Shown in pieces: positions 1 to 10,999 of a DNA stretch of 64,000 nucleotides. The notes beneath the pieces were generated by a model. That model saw only the letters and a program-made list of their open reading frames with translations, made no database searches and was not told the origin of the DNA. The stretch is from Symbiodinium natans (taxonomy: Eukaryota > Sar > Dinophyceae > Suessiales > Symbiodiniaceae). Position numbers and translations under genes: made by a program. Within the stretch, counting starts at the first letter, position 1. Every line of letters starts with the position of its first letter. The DNA lies in assembly GCA_905221605.1 (NCBI GenBank), contig CAJNDS010002129.1, positions 364,501-428,500 on the forward strand. The letters run 5' to 3'.

Positions 1-137
1 TTGTGCTTTGAGAGATGTTGAGCAGTTCTTCGGGTTAAGGTTTTGTGGTGACAGGCAGTTTGTGCTGGTGGTGGTATCGAACTGTACCAGATGCTGATTC
101 AATTCGCATTTGGTTTGATTTTCGTTTCGGTGGCCAG

Positions 138-3100
138 GTGCAAGCAAAAGGAAAGAAGTCGGCAAAACCAACGCCCAAAAAAGGCCAGTTTGGGATTTTT
201 CGTGATGCATCGACTTCAGTTGAAACCATGTCGCGAAACCTTCAATTGATCACTTGGCAGGTGCAGCTGCACGTCATGTTGAAGAACTACAAGCCATCAA
301 GGCTGCGCTCAGCATGATGCGACTCAAGCCTTCGGCAGTTGCGGCCAATTTCTGATTCTGACAGGAGAAGGATCCAGAGTTCTACAAGTTTTTAGTTGAG
401 GAGGCCCTGACTGCGACACACACACACACACACACCCTTTTAGTGTCCTCACAAACGTCATGAGTGATTGCACGCTTTTGAAGCTGCCCGTTCCCATTCC
501 CAGTTTTTCACTCCCACACCCAGGACCAGCAGCTCTTGGATTTCACGGCCGATGCTGTCGATGCGGGCTCGGAGGGCGGTGAGGAAGAGGAAGCAGTCGA
601 GGAGGCATCGGGCTGTAGTAACTGTAGTAGACACCGTGATCTGATGAAGCTGGTTTCGGCGGTGTTGTGTCCTTGTGCCACTCTGCTGCTAGCGCACCTG
701 CTGTGACGGTTGCTGGTGGTGTTGATGCTAGTTGAGAAGGTGAGAAAGATTGATACCCCTAATTGAGCGCATGTGCAAGCACGGTTCTTTTAAGTGAGTC
801 AGCCCTGGTTCCAAAATTTTCATCCTGGAGTGTTGGTGCATGCTGCACAAAACGCAGGATCAGGAGGATGACGAGGTGGACGGAGCCTTCGTTCAGGAGC
901 GTGCTGCTTCATGGAAACGTTGTTGTCAAGCTTGGCTTGTTGCTCCAAGCTCAGTCCATGCAATTGCAACCCTGTATGCCAACAAGCAGTACGCAACAGC
1001 ACGTTGAGGTGGTTCCCAGGTCCTTTTGTTGGTTCCGAGATGCGCTAGCACCGACCGCTTCTTGCCAAGAAAGATTAGACGACATCATTCCGCAGGAGCA
1101 GTCAGTGAGCACCTCTTCAGCCGCTGCACGGCAACTCACGTTGGAGCGCTTCAAGCAGATTGAGCGCCTTGACCACCAGAGGTCTCCCGATCAAGGAGAG
1201 GTCGGTCTTTTGATATCCAAGACAATTCCAAACCATGTTTCCAGAGCTGCTTAGGCTTTCAGCGCCAAAGGCCTTCACGGCCTTCAAGGCAGGAGAGCCT
1301 CTTTTGTTGTTTGCTTCGGGTAGTTGTGCTCTCGCTGCATGTTCAGGCTGCTCTCAACGCCTACCACACTGCGGTTCGATCCATTGATCCTGACGTGGAG
1401 GAGGGCCTTCTGGGACACAGGGCGGCTAGAGCGAGCTCCCAGGACTCTGAGAACCAGAGCCCCCAAACCTTTCTGTGCAGGCGAAGGACGGGGACGAGGA
1501 GGCGCCAGCGAGGCATGGCTTGTTGAAGGAATGCATCAAAACAAGCCAAAGCCAAAATTTTAAAAGGTCATTCTGGAGGGGGGGGGAAGGGTTTGACTGT
1601 AGTGGCGGGAGGGCATGGTTGCAGTCTGTCCGGTGCGCGTTTTGTTTTGAAAATGAAAGTCGGATGAATGGTGTCGAGCAGTTGTAGCAGTGTGACATGG
1701 CCGCCGTGGTGCGGCGACGATGACAGCTGGTCTGTTAAACGTTGGTTTGTTGTTACCTTCGGCAACAAGTTGCAGGTGTCCGGGGGGGGCACCTTAGCAG
1801 TCGGATCTGCCGAAGCAAGGAGCCGGAACAGTGTACAGACACCTGGACTTGTCTCAGACCTGAAACTCCAGTAGCACCCCTAAACGCGAAGCATGCCCAA
1901 ACCCAAGATCTTACACCTTCCGAAGGCGCCGGGCCCCTAAAAGAAAGCGCTCGCGCGGGTCGCTGACCATTGAGGATGAGGCTCTGTTCCATGCCTTGCC
2001 GGTGTAAACAACTGTTGAGGTTGTGGTGGGGATTTCTGTTGAGAAGATCGAGGGCTCCTGCTCTCAGACTTGTCGATGATGGACGTCTTATCGGCAAGAA
2101 GTTCCGGCTCAATTCCCGCTACATGCATCTGTACACCAACTTTCTTCTGCAGATTCTGAGGCGCTGCAAGCCGTTTGTAAGCTTTGTTGTCGCAGGCTGC
2201 TAGGCTTGTGGAATGGGATTGGATTCCAAGACAGCCTGAGTGCTTTCAGGCCACGTTCTCCGAAGTTCTGGAGTGGTGCCTGGGGAATGCCCTCGGTCTC
2301 CTCAAGCACTATGCGGGTGAGGAGCTGCAGGCTGGGCTGCGCGATGGAAAGAGTCTTCCTTCTCATCGCCCGCAGTCCGAAAGGCCAGCAAAGGCAAGAA
2401 GAAGAAGGTCCAGAAGGACGAAGCCGGGAACGGGTACTTCGATCCCACCTGCCTGGCCAAATGGAAGCGTGTCAAGGCGATCCGAACGTTAGTCTCGATT
2501 CTCATGATCACGTTACTGCCTGATTTCGCGACAGATTGATGAGTTCCAGGTGCTATGCAACATCTTTTGGGATGAGACGCTCATCCTACTGAACAAGGCA
2601 ATCCGACTTAGGTAAGACTATGCACGACTATAGCCTCCACAGTGAGTCCATGTCGCATGAGATTGAGGGTAGAGCTGAATAGATGGACCCAAGCTCGATG
2701 GATTGGCAAAGGTGTTAAACGCAACATCCCATTCACAAAAGTTGCTGTGCTAGGGCCTCACCGTCGAGATGCAGGAGGCAGTGCTGCGAACTTGCAGCAG
2801 CCAGCAGGCGCTCTGCTGGTCCCTTGGCAGGGTGCCAGCAAAAAGAGGACCGCACAGGGCAAACTCATCCAAGCTCCAAACCAACAGCCCGACTCAAAAG
2901 AACCAGACGCCTGAGCTAAACCTCGGCTCAGGCTTTGGCCCTGCCAGCACCTGCGACGCCGCTTCCTTCGCCGCTGCTGCGCCATCTGGGCCCGGCCGGC
3001 CAGTGGTGGCTCTGAAGCCTCTCCAGGGGGCGTACGGCAGCTCGCCAGCGCCACCATTTTTGTCACTCTTTCTGGATATGAGAAGTTCCAGCATCTGTGC

Positions 3101-6100
3101 TTCCATGGGCTCCACGCATCTTGCCCAGGCTTCTGAGCTTCCTCTTCCTGCGCAATGCCGCGGCCATGCTGCTGCTGAAGCCCGGGTCAACGAAAGACAT
3201 CAGGGGCATTCCAACTCTGGAGGCGCACTTGCACTGTGGTGGGGGCGGGCAGGTTACACTCGGTCCAGCTAGTGCCTGGCCTACTAACACCACCGGCTGA
3301 TCTTGGGATCGTCCTACAGTCGCCCTGCCGACCATTTTGTTTGCATCATTTGCCTCCATCTCTGAGTCGCTCGTTGCTCAGGCCCTGATCCGCACAGTCC
3401 TCCGGTCCTTTGCCAGCGCAGCGGCGGGGACCTACACCTGGCGGTCGGTTTCCAACTTCCGCTTCATGGCCACTGGGCTTGAGAGATGGAGGTGGTGTTT
3501 CAAGTTTAACCCAAGGGCATGGACAGCATCAGTGATTCGGTTCGGGGTCCTTGGTTCCCGGATTCTCTCGGAACATTGAGCTTGCCTTAGCATGCCCAAG
3601 CAACAGACAGTACTTCAGGAGAACTGCATTCTGGAGCTCTTCCGTCTGGATGATGCTACGTCCTATCGCGTAGGCTACGTCTGGATTCGGCAGCTGGCGC
3701 TTCTGCTTCGCAACGCCTCCATGGCCTCCTCAAAAGGCGGCAGCATCAATGCACAGACGGCCAAGACAGCCAAGGCTAAGGCTAAAGCCAAGGCGGCCAA
3801 GGGCCGTGCCAAAAGAGACAAAGCCGCCAAGGGGAAGGCTGGCAAGGAGAAGATGGGGAAGTGCGAGGCCGAAGAAGAGGAAGCACCTCGGCGAAAGGTC
3901 AAGACAAAGCCGCTGGAAGAGCTGATGAGCTGGCAGTTTGTCCGATCCATGTATCTTTGGACCAGAGTCGTGACCTCGGTGCCATCACTGAAGCCGCTGG
4001 CTTACCCCCTCTTCATGGTGATCCTGGGTGCGGTGAAGAGTTTTGGCTGCACTTACGTGGCTTCCGTAAGGGCTGCGAAGATGCCCCCGCAACTCATGGT
4101 GAGGAGCCGCCTCACGAATCTCCAGTGCTTCCCCTTCGTCTGCCATGGTCTCACCTGCCTGAACCGGCTGGCTGCGGGCCTCGAGGTCCTGGTGCCTCTT
4201 TCAAGTCACCTCCTGACTCTTGGCGGGCTGGGGTATGGGTCAGGTATGGGTCGGATATGGGTCGGATGTGAGGAGCCCTTCTGCCCAACTCCAGCACATG
4301 CGACTTGCAAAGGAAACTCCTGGACATTGTCCACCATCAGCTGGAGTCGAGGAAGAAGTTCGGCTCGAAGGCCGAGGATCCAGGCCGGAGCCCTTTTGCT
4401 GATGTCTGCGAATGTAGTTGTGTGGTCAGTTGCTCGCAAATGTCAAGTTTCTCCTGCAAACCTGCAGATGGCGAAGAAGCGGAGGCAGGTGAACGAAAGC
4501 CGCCCGACATGGAGGCTTGGTTGCTGCGTGCTCTGTGATATTCCGTGCGACAGAGAACTTGCCCCTAAACCTTAAACCCTAAACCCTAACCCCGCATTCT
4601 TGGAAGGTTCTGCTGCGCCTTTCGACCGGTCGGGAAGAAGTCTTAGTCATGGTGGCAGAGAGGATTTGCGCCCCTTGGTGGAATTGGTCTCCCCCAACAA
4701 ACCTTAAAAACCCTAAACCCTAAACCCCAAGCCCCCTAAGCTGTCCCTGTGCAGGGCCTCTTCATAGACCACCTCGGTCTTCTCAGCCGCTCAACCTCCT
4801 TCCCGGAGCTCTCGGCGCCAGTTGTGGCTTGTCGAAAGCAATCGTTAGAAAGCATCTTGCGCATATGTACATATGTGTGTACGTATACACATTGTATATA
4901 CACATATATGTATACATGTATTACATATACATATACATATACAAATAAATAAATAATTTTATGTATATATTTTTATATCTATATTTTGTATATAAATAAA
5001 TAAATAAATATATATATATGTATGTATACATATATATATATACACATATATATATATATATCTATGTATACGTATGGTGCCCCACCCCTCCCTCCCCGTC
5101 TCAACCCCATTGCTAAGACCTTCTAGTGTTGGGTTCTGCGAGGGGCGGATCTAGGGTTCAAGATTCAAGATGCAGCAGGGAAGCTTTACCTGGTGCCTTT
5201 GAATCTATGCCCGCCCTCGTTCCATATGCTTGATTTTTTTCACAGAAGAAGAGACCCACGCCGCAACGAAAGACAGAAAGAAAGAATCTGAAAACAGTCC
5301 TCGAAGTGGGCCTCCGAGCAGCCTTCGGGCCTTAAAGGCCCCCTGAACAAAAAGAAAGGACGAGGTAACGGAAGAAAGAACAAAAATTGAAAGAGCAGAG
5401 TATCGAGAGAGAAACCAAATCAAGGTACTTGAACCCAGGCAGAATCGTGTGTGAAATGCCAAATTTGTGGGGGGTGGGGGGGGGGCTGTCACCCAACGTT
5501 CAGGAACGATGGAGCGTCTGGGGGTGTACCCAACAGCGGCCGTGGGGCCGGGGCTTCGTGCTTCGTAGTTTTCCTAAACGCTATCGTGGACAGGTGACCC
5601 TGGCATAGGGGTATCTTAGGGGGGCATCTACTTCCCCGTGGGCGCAAGTTCCTCGCAAAAGGGGGTGCGCATCTGTGTGTGGGAAGGGGAAGGGAGCGAG
5701 CCACATTCCTGAAAATCATGGAGAAGAAGAATGACGAAGAACCATTATTTTACTTCGAACATCCCCACCCTCTCTTGGTAGAGATACTCTGGGGTTGGGC
5801 ACTCCAGGGAGACTCTGGGGCTGCACTCCGGGGGTTGGGCACTCCAGGGAGACTCTTCTGGGGCTGGGCACTCCGGGCACTCGGTTGGGCACTCCGGAGA
5901 CTCGGTTGGGCACTCCCTCTTGGGGTCGGGCACTCCAGGGAGACTCTGGGGTTGGGCACTCCAGGCAGACTCTGGGGTTGGGCACTCCGGAGACACTCTG
6001 GGGCTGGGCACTCCAGGGAGACTTTTCGCACGGAGGGTGGGGAACAACCCCACACTAAGGGCGGAGAATAACAGTAATAGTATCACAACCCGAACAAGAG

Positions 6101-7997
6101 CATGAACAAAAACGCAAGAATGGCACCTTAGCCGCCTTGGCCCGGCCCAGCGCATCCGCGTGAGCATGGTGATTCCGCAGCGCCCAAGTCGCTGGACCCC
6201 AAGCAATAAGGGTTGGGTTTAGGGTTTAGGGTTCCGGGTTTATGGCTTATGGTTTGGGGTTTAGGGTTGAGGGTTAGTTTAGGATTGAGGGCTTAGGGCT
6301 CAAGGTTCACGCTTTGGGGTTTAGGGTTTTTTTGGGTTTCGGGTTCAAGAGACGGTTCGGCTTGGATTGGTCGTAGGGTTGAGCCAGGCCCCTCAGGGAG
6401 GGTAGGGGGGGTGGGGGGAATGGGGGCGGGGGGGGAGGGGGGAAGTGGGGGGGGGGTGGGGGGGTAGGGGAGGGGGGTTTGTTGAAGGTTTGAGGGTTGA
6501 GTGTTTCGGGGCTTAAGGTTTAAGGTGTAAGGTTTAGGGTTTTAGGTCAAGCTTAGACTCTTCGGCTTGTGTAATGCATGTTGGGCCGTGCTCAACCAGT
6601 TCAGCCTCGAAAACCCGCTCACCAAATTTTTCTGTGGAGAGGCAGGGGGAGGGGTGGGGGGAGTAGGGGTAGGGGGAGGGGGGGGGGTAGGGGGCAGGGG
6701 GGGGGGTCGGGGTCCTGGCGAACCGTCCGCTTGCGGACCCCGGTTTCCTAGGGGGGTACCCATTTGAGGCAAAAAAAGAGTCCGAAAAATGGTTTTGGGT
6801 GTGGGGGGAGGATTTGGAGGGGGGTGCCTGTTCTGACAACCTATACACCTCCGGCCCGAGGCCTCGGCGGATTTTAGCAGCAGTACGAACCATAACAAGA
6901 AAAGTCATGAGCGGAAACATGCAGGAGAGCGGCGTGAACATGTGTGAACAGCTTCCAAAACCCCACTAGTGCAGTTCCCCACTTACAATTTTGCAACGGT
7001 CAGGTCTTGCACCTGCGGCGCCAAAGCAAGTCGCGCAGCTGAACGGGGTTAGGGATGGTCCCAAGTCAAGTCGCTAAGGCATCGAGTTGAACTTGCAGAC
7101 GTCTTGCGCGCTTCCCGATGCGCTTTTGCCGTGTACCATACATCCCGTTCTAGTCACGAAAACATGCCCGGCGAGTGCACTTTATTGACTGTTGGAAAGG
7201 CACTGCCGCAACGAAACTCTGCGGAAGCAGCTGAAAGCGCTGCTGGCCGTCGTGGAGCAGAGCAGCCAAGAGGTACAGCGGTACCGGGAGCAGCTCCAGG
7301 CAAGCTGTTGATTTTCATATTCGGTCAATGGTCTCTATTTGTTTTTTCTCTGGGCATACCCTGAATATAGAGGGACCTATGATAAGAGCGGATTTCATAA
7401 GGATCATGAACCAAAGAGAGCTCACAAGGAGCCGCCTCCTGCTGGGAAGCTGCTAGTACTTGCCGCAGACGCCACGCCTCTGGCAAAGCAACGAGCGCAG
7501 TGGCTCAAGCGCCCTCTGGCTGGAGGTCATGGCAGTTGAGCGCAGCATGTAGCTACAACAACACATCGCGGTTCAGTGCGCTCTGGAACAATACGCCATC
7601 TCACATTATACTAACTAAGTCAGCCTCAGAATCCAAAGGGGTGAAGTTGCCACTTCAGCAAGGCTTTCAGGCCAAGGACACACCAGGATTTGAAGCACGG
7701 CTTTCGTCTGAGGCCGGGCCGAGAACGAGCGCTCCAAAGTGGAAGGTGAGCTTGCCTGGTGCTTAGCTGTGATGGATGTAGTCGATCTTCTGGCATATTC
7801 CTTGCAATACCAGAAAGCGGCTTATGTTTCCGGTCGACGCCCCCATGTGGGCGAATGTGGGGGAATGAATCAAGGTAGCCGTTTTTTCTTTCCGTCCGCG
7901 AGCAGCCCAGGAGCAAAGCAAAGCCCGCAAGAGAAGGAAGGCCCGTCGGGGACCGTGCTTCGACTCGTCTTTGACAGACGATAGACATACCTACTAA
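138..7997 (+). CDS. NOC2: NOC2-like nucleolar complex protein (multi-exon, 5' end incomplete)
   Basis: Noc2 family proteins act with Noc1/Noc3 in maturation and export of the pre-60S ribosome (family knowledge). N-terminal exons chain cleanly: 138-183 (lysine-rich), 261-301 (HVEELQAIK), 371-403 (DPEFYKFLVEE) and 524-604 (DQQLLDFTADA, then acidic). Their three introns are GC...AG followed by G. The Noc2 signature DPEF(Y/F)KFL is clear. Middle exons are fragmentary: EDDEVDGAF near 865, AYHTAVRSIDPDVEE near 1355, YFDPTCLAKWKRVKA near 2430, FQVLCNIFWDETLILLNKA near 2545. The core (3382-4212) carries RVGYVWIRQLALLLRNA, SWQFVRSMYLWTRVV and LKPLAYPLFMVILGAVK, followed by LSSHLL. Later pieces: ERKPPDMEAWLLR (near 4490), GLFIDHLGLL with FPEL (4754-4825), LRKQLKALLAVVEQ (near 7220), TPLAKQRAQW (near 7475) and a basic tail (7911-7997). 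Several middle junctions and the exact stop are uncertain. The first codon is not identified. Confidence 0.82.
3637..4212 (+). CDS. NOC2: NOC2 core exon with an extra lysine/alanine-rich stretch
   Basis: This is the most diagnostic part of the NOC2 gene: LFRLDDATSYRVGYVWIRQ, a second block SWQFVRSMYLWTRVV, then the hydrophobic LKPLAYPLFMVILG and CLNRLAAGLEVLVPLSSHL. These match the order in animal and fungal Noc2. Between the first two blocks (about 3725-3925) lies a stretch of roughly 60 residues rich in Lys and Ala (AKAKAKAAKGRAKRDKAAKG), ending in a Glu cluster. Other Noc2 proteins, as I remember them, have only about ten residues here. The frame stays open through it. It may be a genuine basic insert or an in-frame intron. 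A further intron may lie between about 4037 and 4120, before CFPFVCHGL. Confidence 0.8.
4563..4735 (+). repeat. Interstitial telomere-like CCCTAAA repeats in a NOC2 intron
   Basis: Two short runs of the plant/dinoflagellate-type motif CCCTAAA, at about 4563-4592 and 4703-4728, separated by ordinary sequence. They sit between the NOC2 exon ending near 4530 and the exon starting near 4754, so they are intronic. Confidence 0.85.
4863..5073. repeat. AT-rich microsatellite
   Basis: Imperfect (TATA/CATA)n with TATACATATA and AAATAAATAAAT tracts. It is non-coding and lies within the downstream NOC2 introns. No further exon was recognised between about 4830 and 7180. Confidence 0.9.
5785..6030. repeat. 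Minisatellite, unit about 27 bp (GGGCACTCCAGGGAGACTCT)
   Basis: About ten imperfect copies of a unit built from GGTTGGGCACTCC and AGGGAGACTCTGGGG. Some copies are truncated to TTGGGCACTCCGG. All six frames are fairly open because of the repeat, so the apparent reading frames here are artefacts. Related short copies occur near 29330, 33800-33960, 42090-42300, 49010-49260 and 53590-53700. Confidence 0.9.
6200..6545. repeat. Degenerate TTTAGGG repeats and G-rich tract
   Basis: TTTAGGG-like motifs at 6207-6335 and 6520-6541 flank a strongly G-rich block at 6395-6475. A similar G-rich block lies at 6640-6715. There are several runs of four or more G on the + strand, so G-quadruplex formation is plausible. 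No exon seen. Confidence 0.8.
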
Positions 7998-8429
7998 TGA
8001 AGGGTAGTTTCTACTAAGCTGTAGGTCCACTGTAGGTAAAGAGTAGTTGCCTTAGAAAACTGTCAAAAAACTTGTTTTGCAGGTGGCCAAGGTGGCGAAG
8101 GGCTGACTTGGGGCTGACTTGGAGCTGCGGTGGCCAAAGACCTCCGCAGCCTGGGACGCTTCCATTCCTTCCTTTCCACCAGCTCTGCTGGTGCTGTTAA
8201 CGCCCAGCGCACCCGGTCGAGTGTGCTTCAACATCGAGCGGAACAGAGCGTCCAGCATCTTGGATTTGCAGGGCTCCAGAGCTTTCCAACGCAGTTGAGC
8301 TGCCCACCTCCTGCATTCAACAAGCCTGTGCACAGACTGTTTTCTTTTTCTTTTTGCCTATGGACAGCTCGCCGACCCGCATATATTTGGCTCGAAACAG
8401 GGGAAAGCTGACGAGGCCGTTGGGCCGCT

Positions 8430-8629
8430 GCCAGGCCTTGGGAGATCTTGAGATGCACTTCGTTTGGTACATGTGTGCTGGGTCGCACTGCGTCGCAGCA
8501 TCCGCAGCGCAGGAGACATATGCAGGCGAGCCGGACGGCCGCGAACTCAAGTTGGCTTGTCGCATGCTTGACTCCTTTGACCCCCAGACTCTGCGACTCG
8601 TTCTTTCAGGCCTTTCCCGATGCGCCTGA
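8430..8629 (+). CDS. Candidate exon of an unidentified protein, possibly 5' part of the BTB gene
   Basis: The frame opens after an AG|G acceptor-like site (cgctgccag|g) and runs through LGDLEMHFVWYMCAG, then DGRELKLACRMLDSFDPQTL, to a stop at 8627-8629. Composition is protein-like and unlike the flanking low-complexity DNA. I do not recognise a family. Its position just upstream of the coiled-coil exons suggests it may belong to the same gene, but no junction was resolved. Confidence 0.3.
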
Positions 8630-8867
8630 GGTGCGCAGAGACTCTCGCTATCTCTGATTCGGGGGGCTCGGGGGATGTTCGGAGGATCGGAGTCAAGTTC
8701 GGGGGAGGGTTTGGCGAGAGCTTACGAACACATTTCTCACGAACCTCGTGTCCAAAGTCCTCCACTTCTTAGCAGGCGCTGATCGAGTCATCCTTCCGGC
8801 GCCTCCTCGCATCGTTGGACCAAGAACGGGACCTCGGGATCTGTTACAGCCCAGCGCAAGCTTGCAG

Positions 8868-8912
8868 AGGTTTAGGGATAGGGTTTAGGGTTTGGGGTTT
8901 CGAGTTTAGGGC
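8868..8912 (+). repeat. Interstitial TTTAGGG-like repeats
   Basis: Four imperfect TTTAGGG-like copies (ggtttagggatagggtttag and following) between the 8.5-kb candidate exon and the coiled-coil exons. Confidence 0.75.
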
Positions 8913-9173
8913 TCATATGGACCGAGAACCTAGGGAAGACCTGCTGTTACGCCTAGGCATGTCAGGCTGCTCCGTCAAGCCGCTTGAACTAGGAGTAGCC
9001 TGAGAATGGCCTGCCAGGAGCAGATTCGGGGTTCCTGGGCACGCCTCTCCGAGGCTTGGACGGCTTGGACAAGTTACAAGTGCTTGAAGCAATCTACGGA
9101 ATCTACGGACACCCCATTCTGCCACCCCCATTCTTCAGACCATTCGGCCTGTCCGTTCGGCAACTTGGTGCAG

Positions 9174-10970
9174 GAGCGAGATCAGACAACTGAGGAGCTT
9201 GAGAAGCTCCGGCAGGACGACGGCGTTACGTGATGCCGGATTCGGGAGGCTGTGTTAATTGTTAGCAGGAGTTGGTCGGAACCAGGCACAGGTGATGCCT
9301 GGTAAAGCTTGACAAGCTCCCCGCCTGGCAGGACACGGAAGAATGGTGCTACCGGGAGAAGCTGAAGATTGATGCCGAATGGCAGCGTCTCAACAAGCTC
9401 AGTGAGGTGGGCCAGCAATTTGCTTATTCCGAAGGTGGTTTGTACGAATCGGCATGTAGTCCACATGGCTGCTGATGTAGACTCAGGGGCCAGAAGGCAA
9501 ACAGGCACTGCGTGTCACGTTCCGGCACAAGAGGTCTAGCACGCTGAGGCTCTGAGGCCCGAAGCGGGGGCTGGAATCCAACAGTTGGCCGTGGCCCCTG
9601 GGCCTTGCGTGTGTCTCGAAGCCCTCGCCTCGCACTTGATCACGCTGCCTCGCACCCTGCCAGTGGCTTTCGTGCCACCCAGCCGTGGCTTCCGGACTCC
9701 ACCCCAGCCATGCATGGGATCGCATGGGCACGCTGCGCTGTTGCCGCGGGGCCTCCGCCCCACGTGTGTTGGACAGTTGCCTTGCTGTTGCCGTTCTTTC
9801 GGTCAGTGGCCTCGGGGTTGCGATAACCGAAGTCCAATCTGGCACATGCCCACTATTGTGCCTCTTGAGAACGATTACCACGTTCGCTGATCCCCCCACT
9901 CGCTCCGTTTGCTTTCTTGAAGGGCATGCTTTGTTCTTTTGGTGTCGCAAAAGATGCACTCTGATGAGAGGGTCTCCCACTCACTCCGGTTGCTTGCTTG
10001 GCCATGGAGCAGGGGCTGCATGGACCTGAGGTCCATTCTGTTTTCCAGAAGGGGTATACTGGGGGGTATAGTAACGGGGGTATGAGGGGGGTAGAAGGGG
10101 GCATAAGGGCGGTGTAAAGGGGGGGTGTATAAGGGGGTAATCTCAGCTGGCAAAACTCTCTGGTCAGCTTGCACTCAGCTGCGTTTGAAGTCGTGGTGGG
10201 GGGTTCTGTGTTGCAGAAGCACTTCATGCAGTGTTGAGTTGCAGGGTGGCAGGGGCGCTTTACGGCAATCTTGGTTCTGTTGCAGAGGACATGTCAAAGA
10301 TGTGGACGGAGACAGAGGCGCAACCGGAGGGTTTTTTTTGGTACATTTCGCTTTAATATAATTTTTCTGCTCTTGGCATATCAATCCGAAAAAGAAGCGC
10401 TGAGAGAGGTCATCCAGATCAATTGCTCTGGCCAAGTCTTCACAATCCCGAAGCAGACCATGCCAGTTACCCAGACTTTCATCCAGCCCTTCGTGTTGCT
10501 CTGCGCTATTTTGCAAGTGCGCCCTGTGGTGTCCTTGGCTTAGGTGTGGTATTCCTGGCAGCGTTCTCGCCGAGATGTTCAGCGACACCTTTATCCACGA
10601 AATCCCGCGCGATGAGGAAGGCCGCTTCTTCCTGGACTTCAATCCCCAGCCTGCTCCTCATGAAGCCCCAGTTTGCAGCTGGAGCTCTTCTGCAAGTGTA
10701 TGTTGTGCAGCAAGATGTGGCACTAGGCTCGTGAGGTCTCACAGAATGCGCCAAGCTGGCAACTACACTTAGCTCATTTCCAGCCCTATGTTGATCAGCT
10801 TCGAAGAAGCTATCAATCTGCTCGAGGTGCTTCAGTGTCGTTGTCGAGTATCTCCGAAACCGGCGCCTGCGTGTAGATGCACCTTTACCAGTGGTGCCAG
10901 TGGTGCAGCGGCGGAACATGGAGCTCTTGGCTGAGGCAGGGCTTCGCGTTAAAACAGGGAAGGGATTCCG
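9174..10970 (+). CDS. Coiled-coil plus BTB/T1-like (KCTD-like) domain protein
   Basis: Charged helical exons come first: ERDQTTEELEKLRQ (after a cag|g site near 9173) and 9305-9406, reading KLDKLPAWQDTEEW then YREKLKIDAEWQRLNKLSE, ending at a GT donor. Next is 10385 to about 10464, SEKEALREVIQ followed by INCSGQVFTIPKQTM. Then 10562-10649, LAEMFSDTF followed by DEEGRFFLDFNPQ. The last two correspond in order to the T1/BTB pattern of KCTD-type proteins (V.LNVGG..F.T...TL, then a loop, then SDRF...D..G..FIDRDP). Such domains oligomerise and often recruit cullin-3 ligases (family knowledge). The usual NVGG reads NCSG here. The last exon (from about 10902) reads RRNMELLAEAGLRVKTG. Start, stop and several junctions are unresolved. 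Confidence 0.55.
10047..10139. repeat. GGGGGTATA-type short tandem repeat
   Basis: Imperfect repeats of GGGGGTATA / GGGGGTAGAA / GGGGGCATAA. It lies between coiled-coil and BTB exons, so it is presumably intronic. Confidence 0.8.
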
Positions 10971-10999
10971 ATTTCTTAGCTTGCCTCAGGCGTGGAAGC

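Noticed and set aside
5716..6206. Several overlapping frames with GVPNPRVSLECPTP-type repeats
   Set aside because: Minisatellite translated in several frames; no unique sequence.
9483..9980. 165-residue - strand frame between coiled-coil and BTB exons
   Set aside because: No motif, low-complexity stretches and opposite in strand to the flanking exons; likely chance in GC-rich intron DNA.
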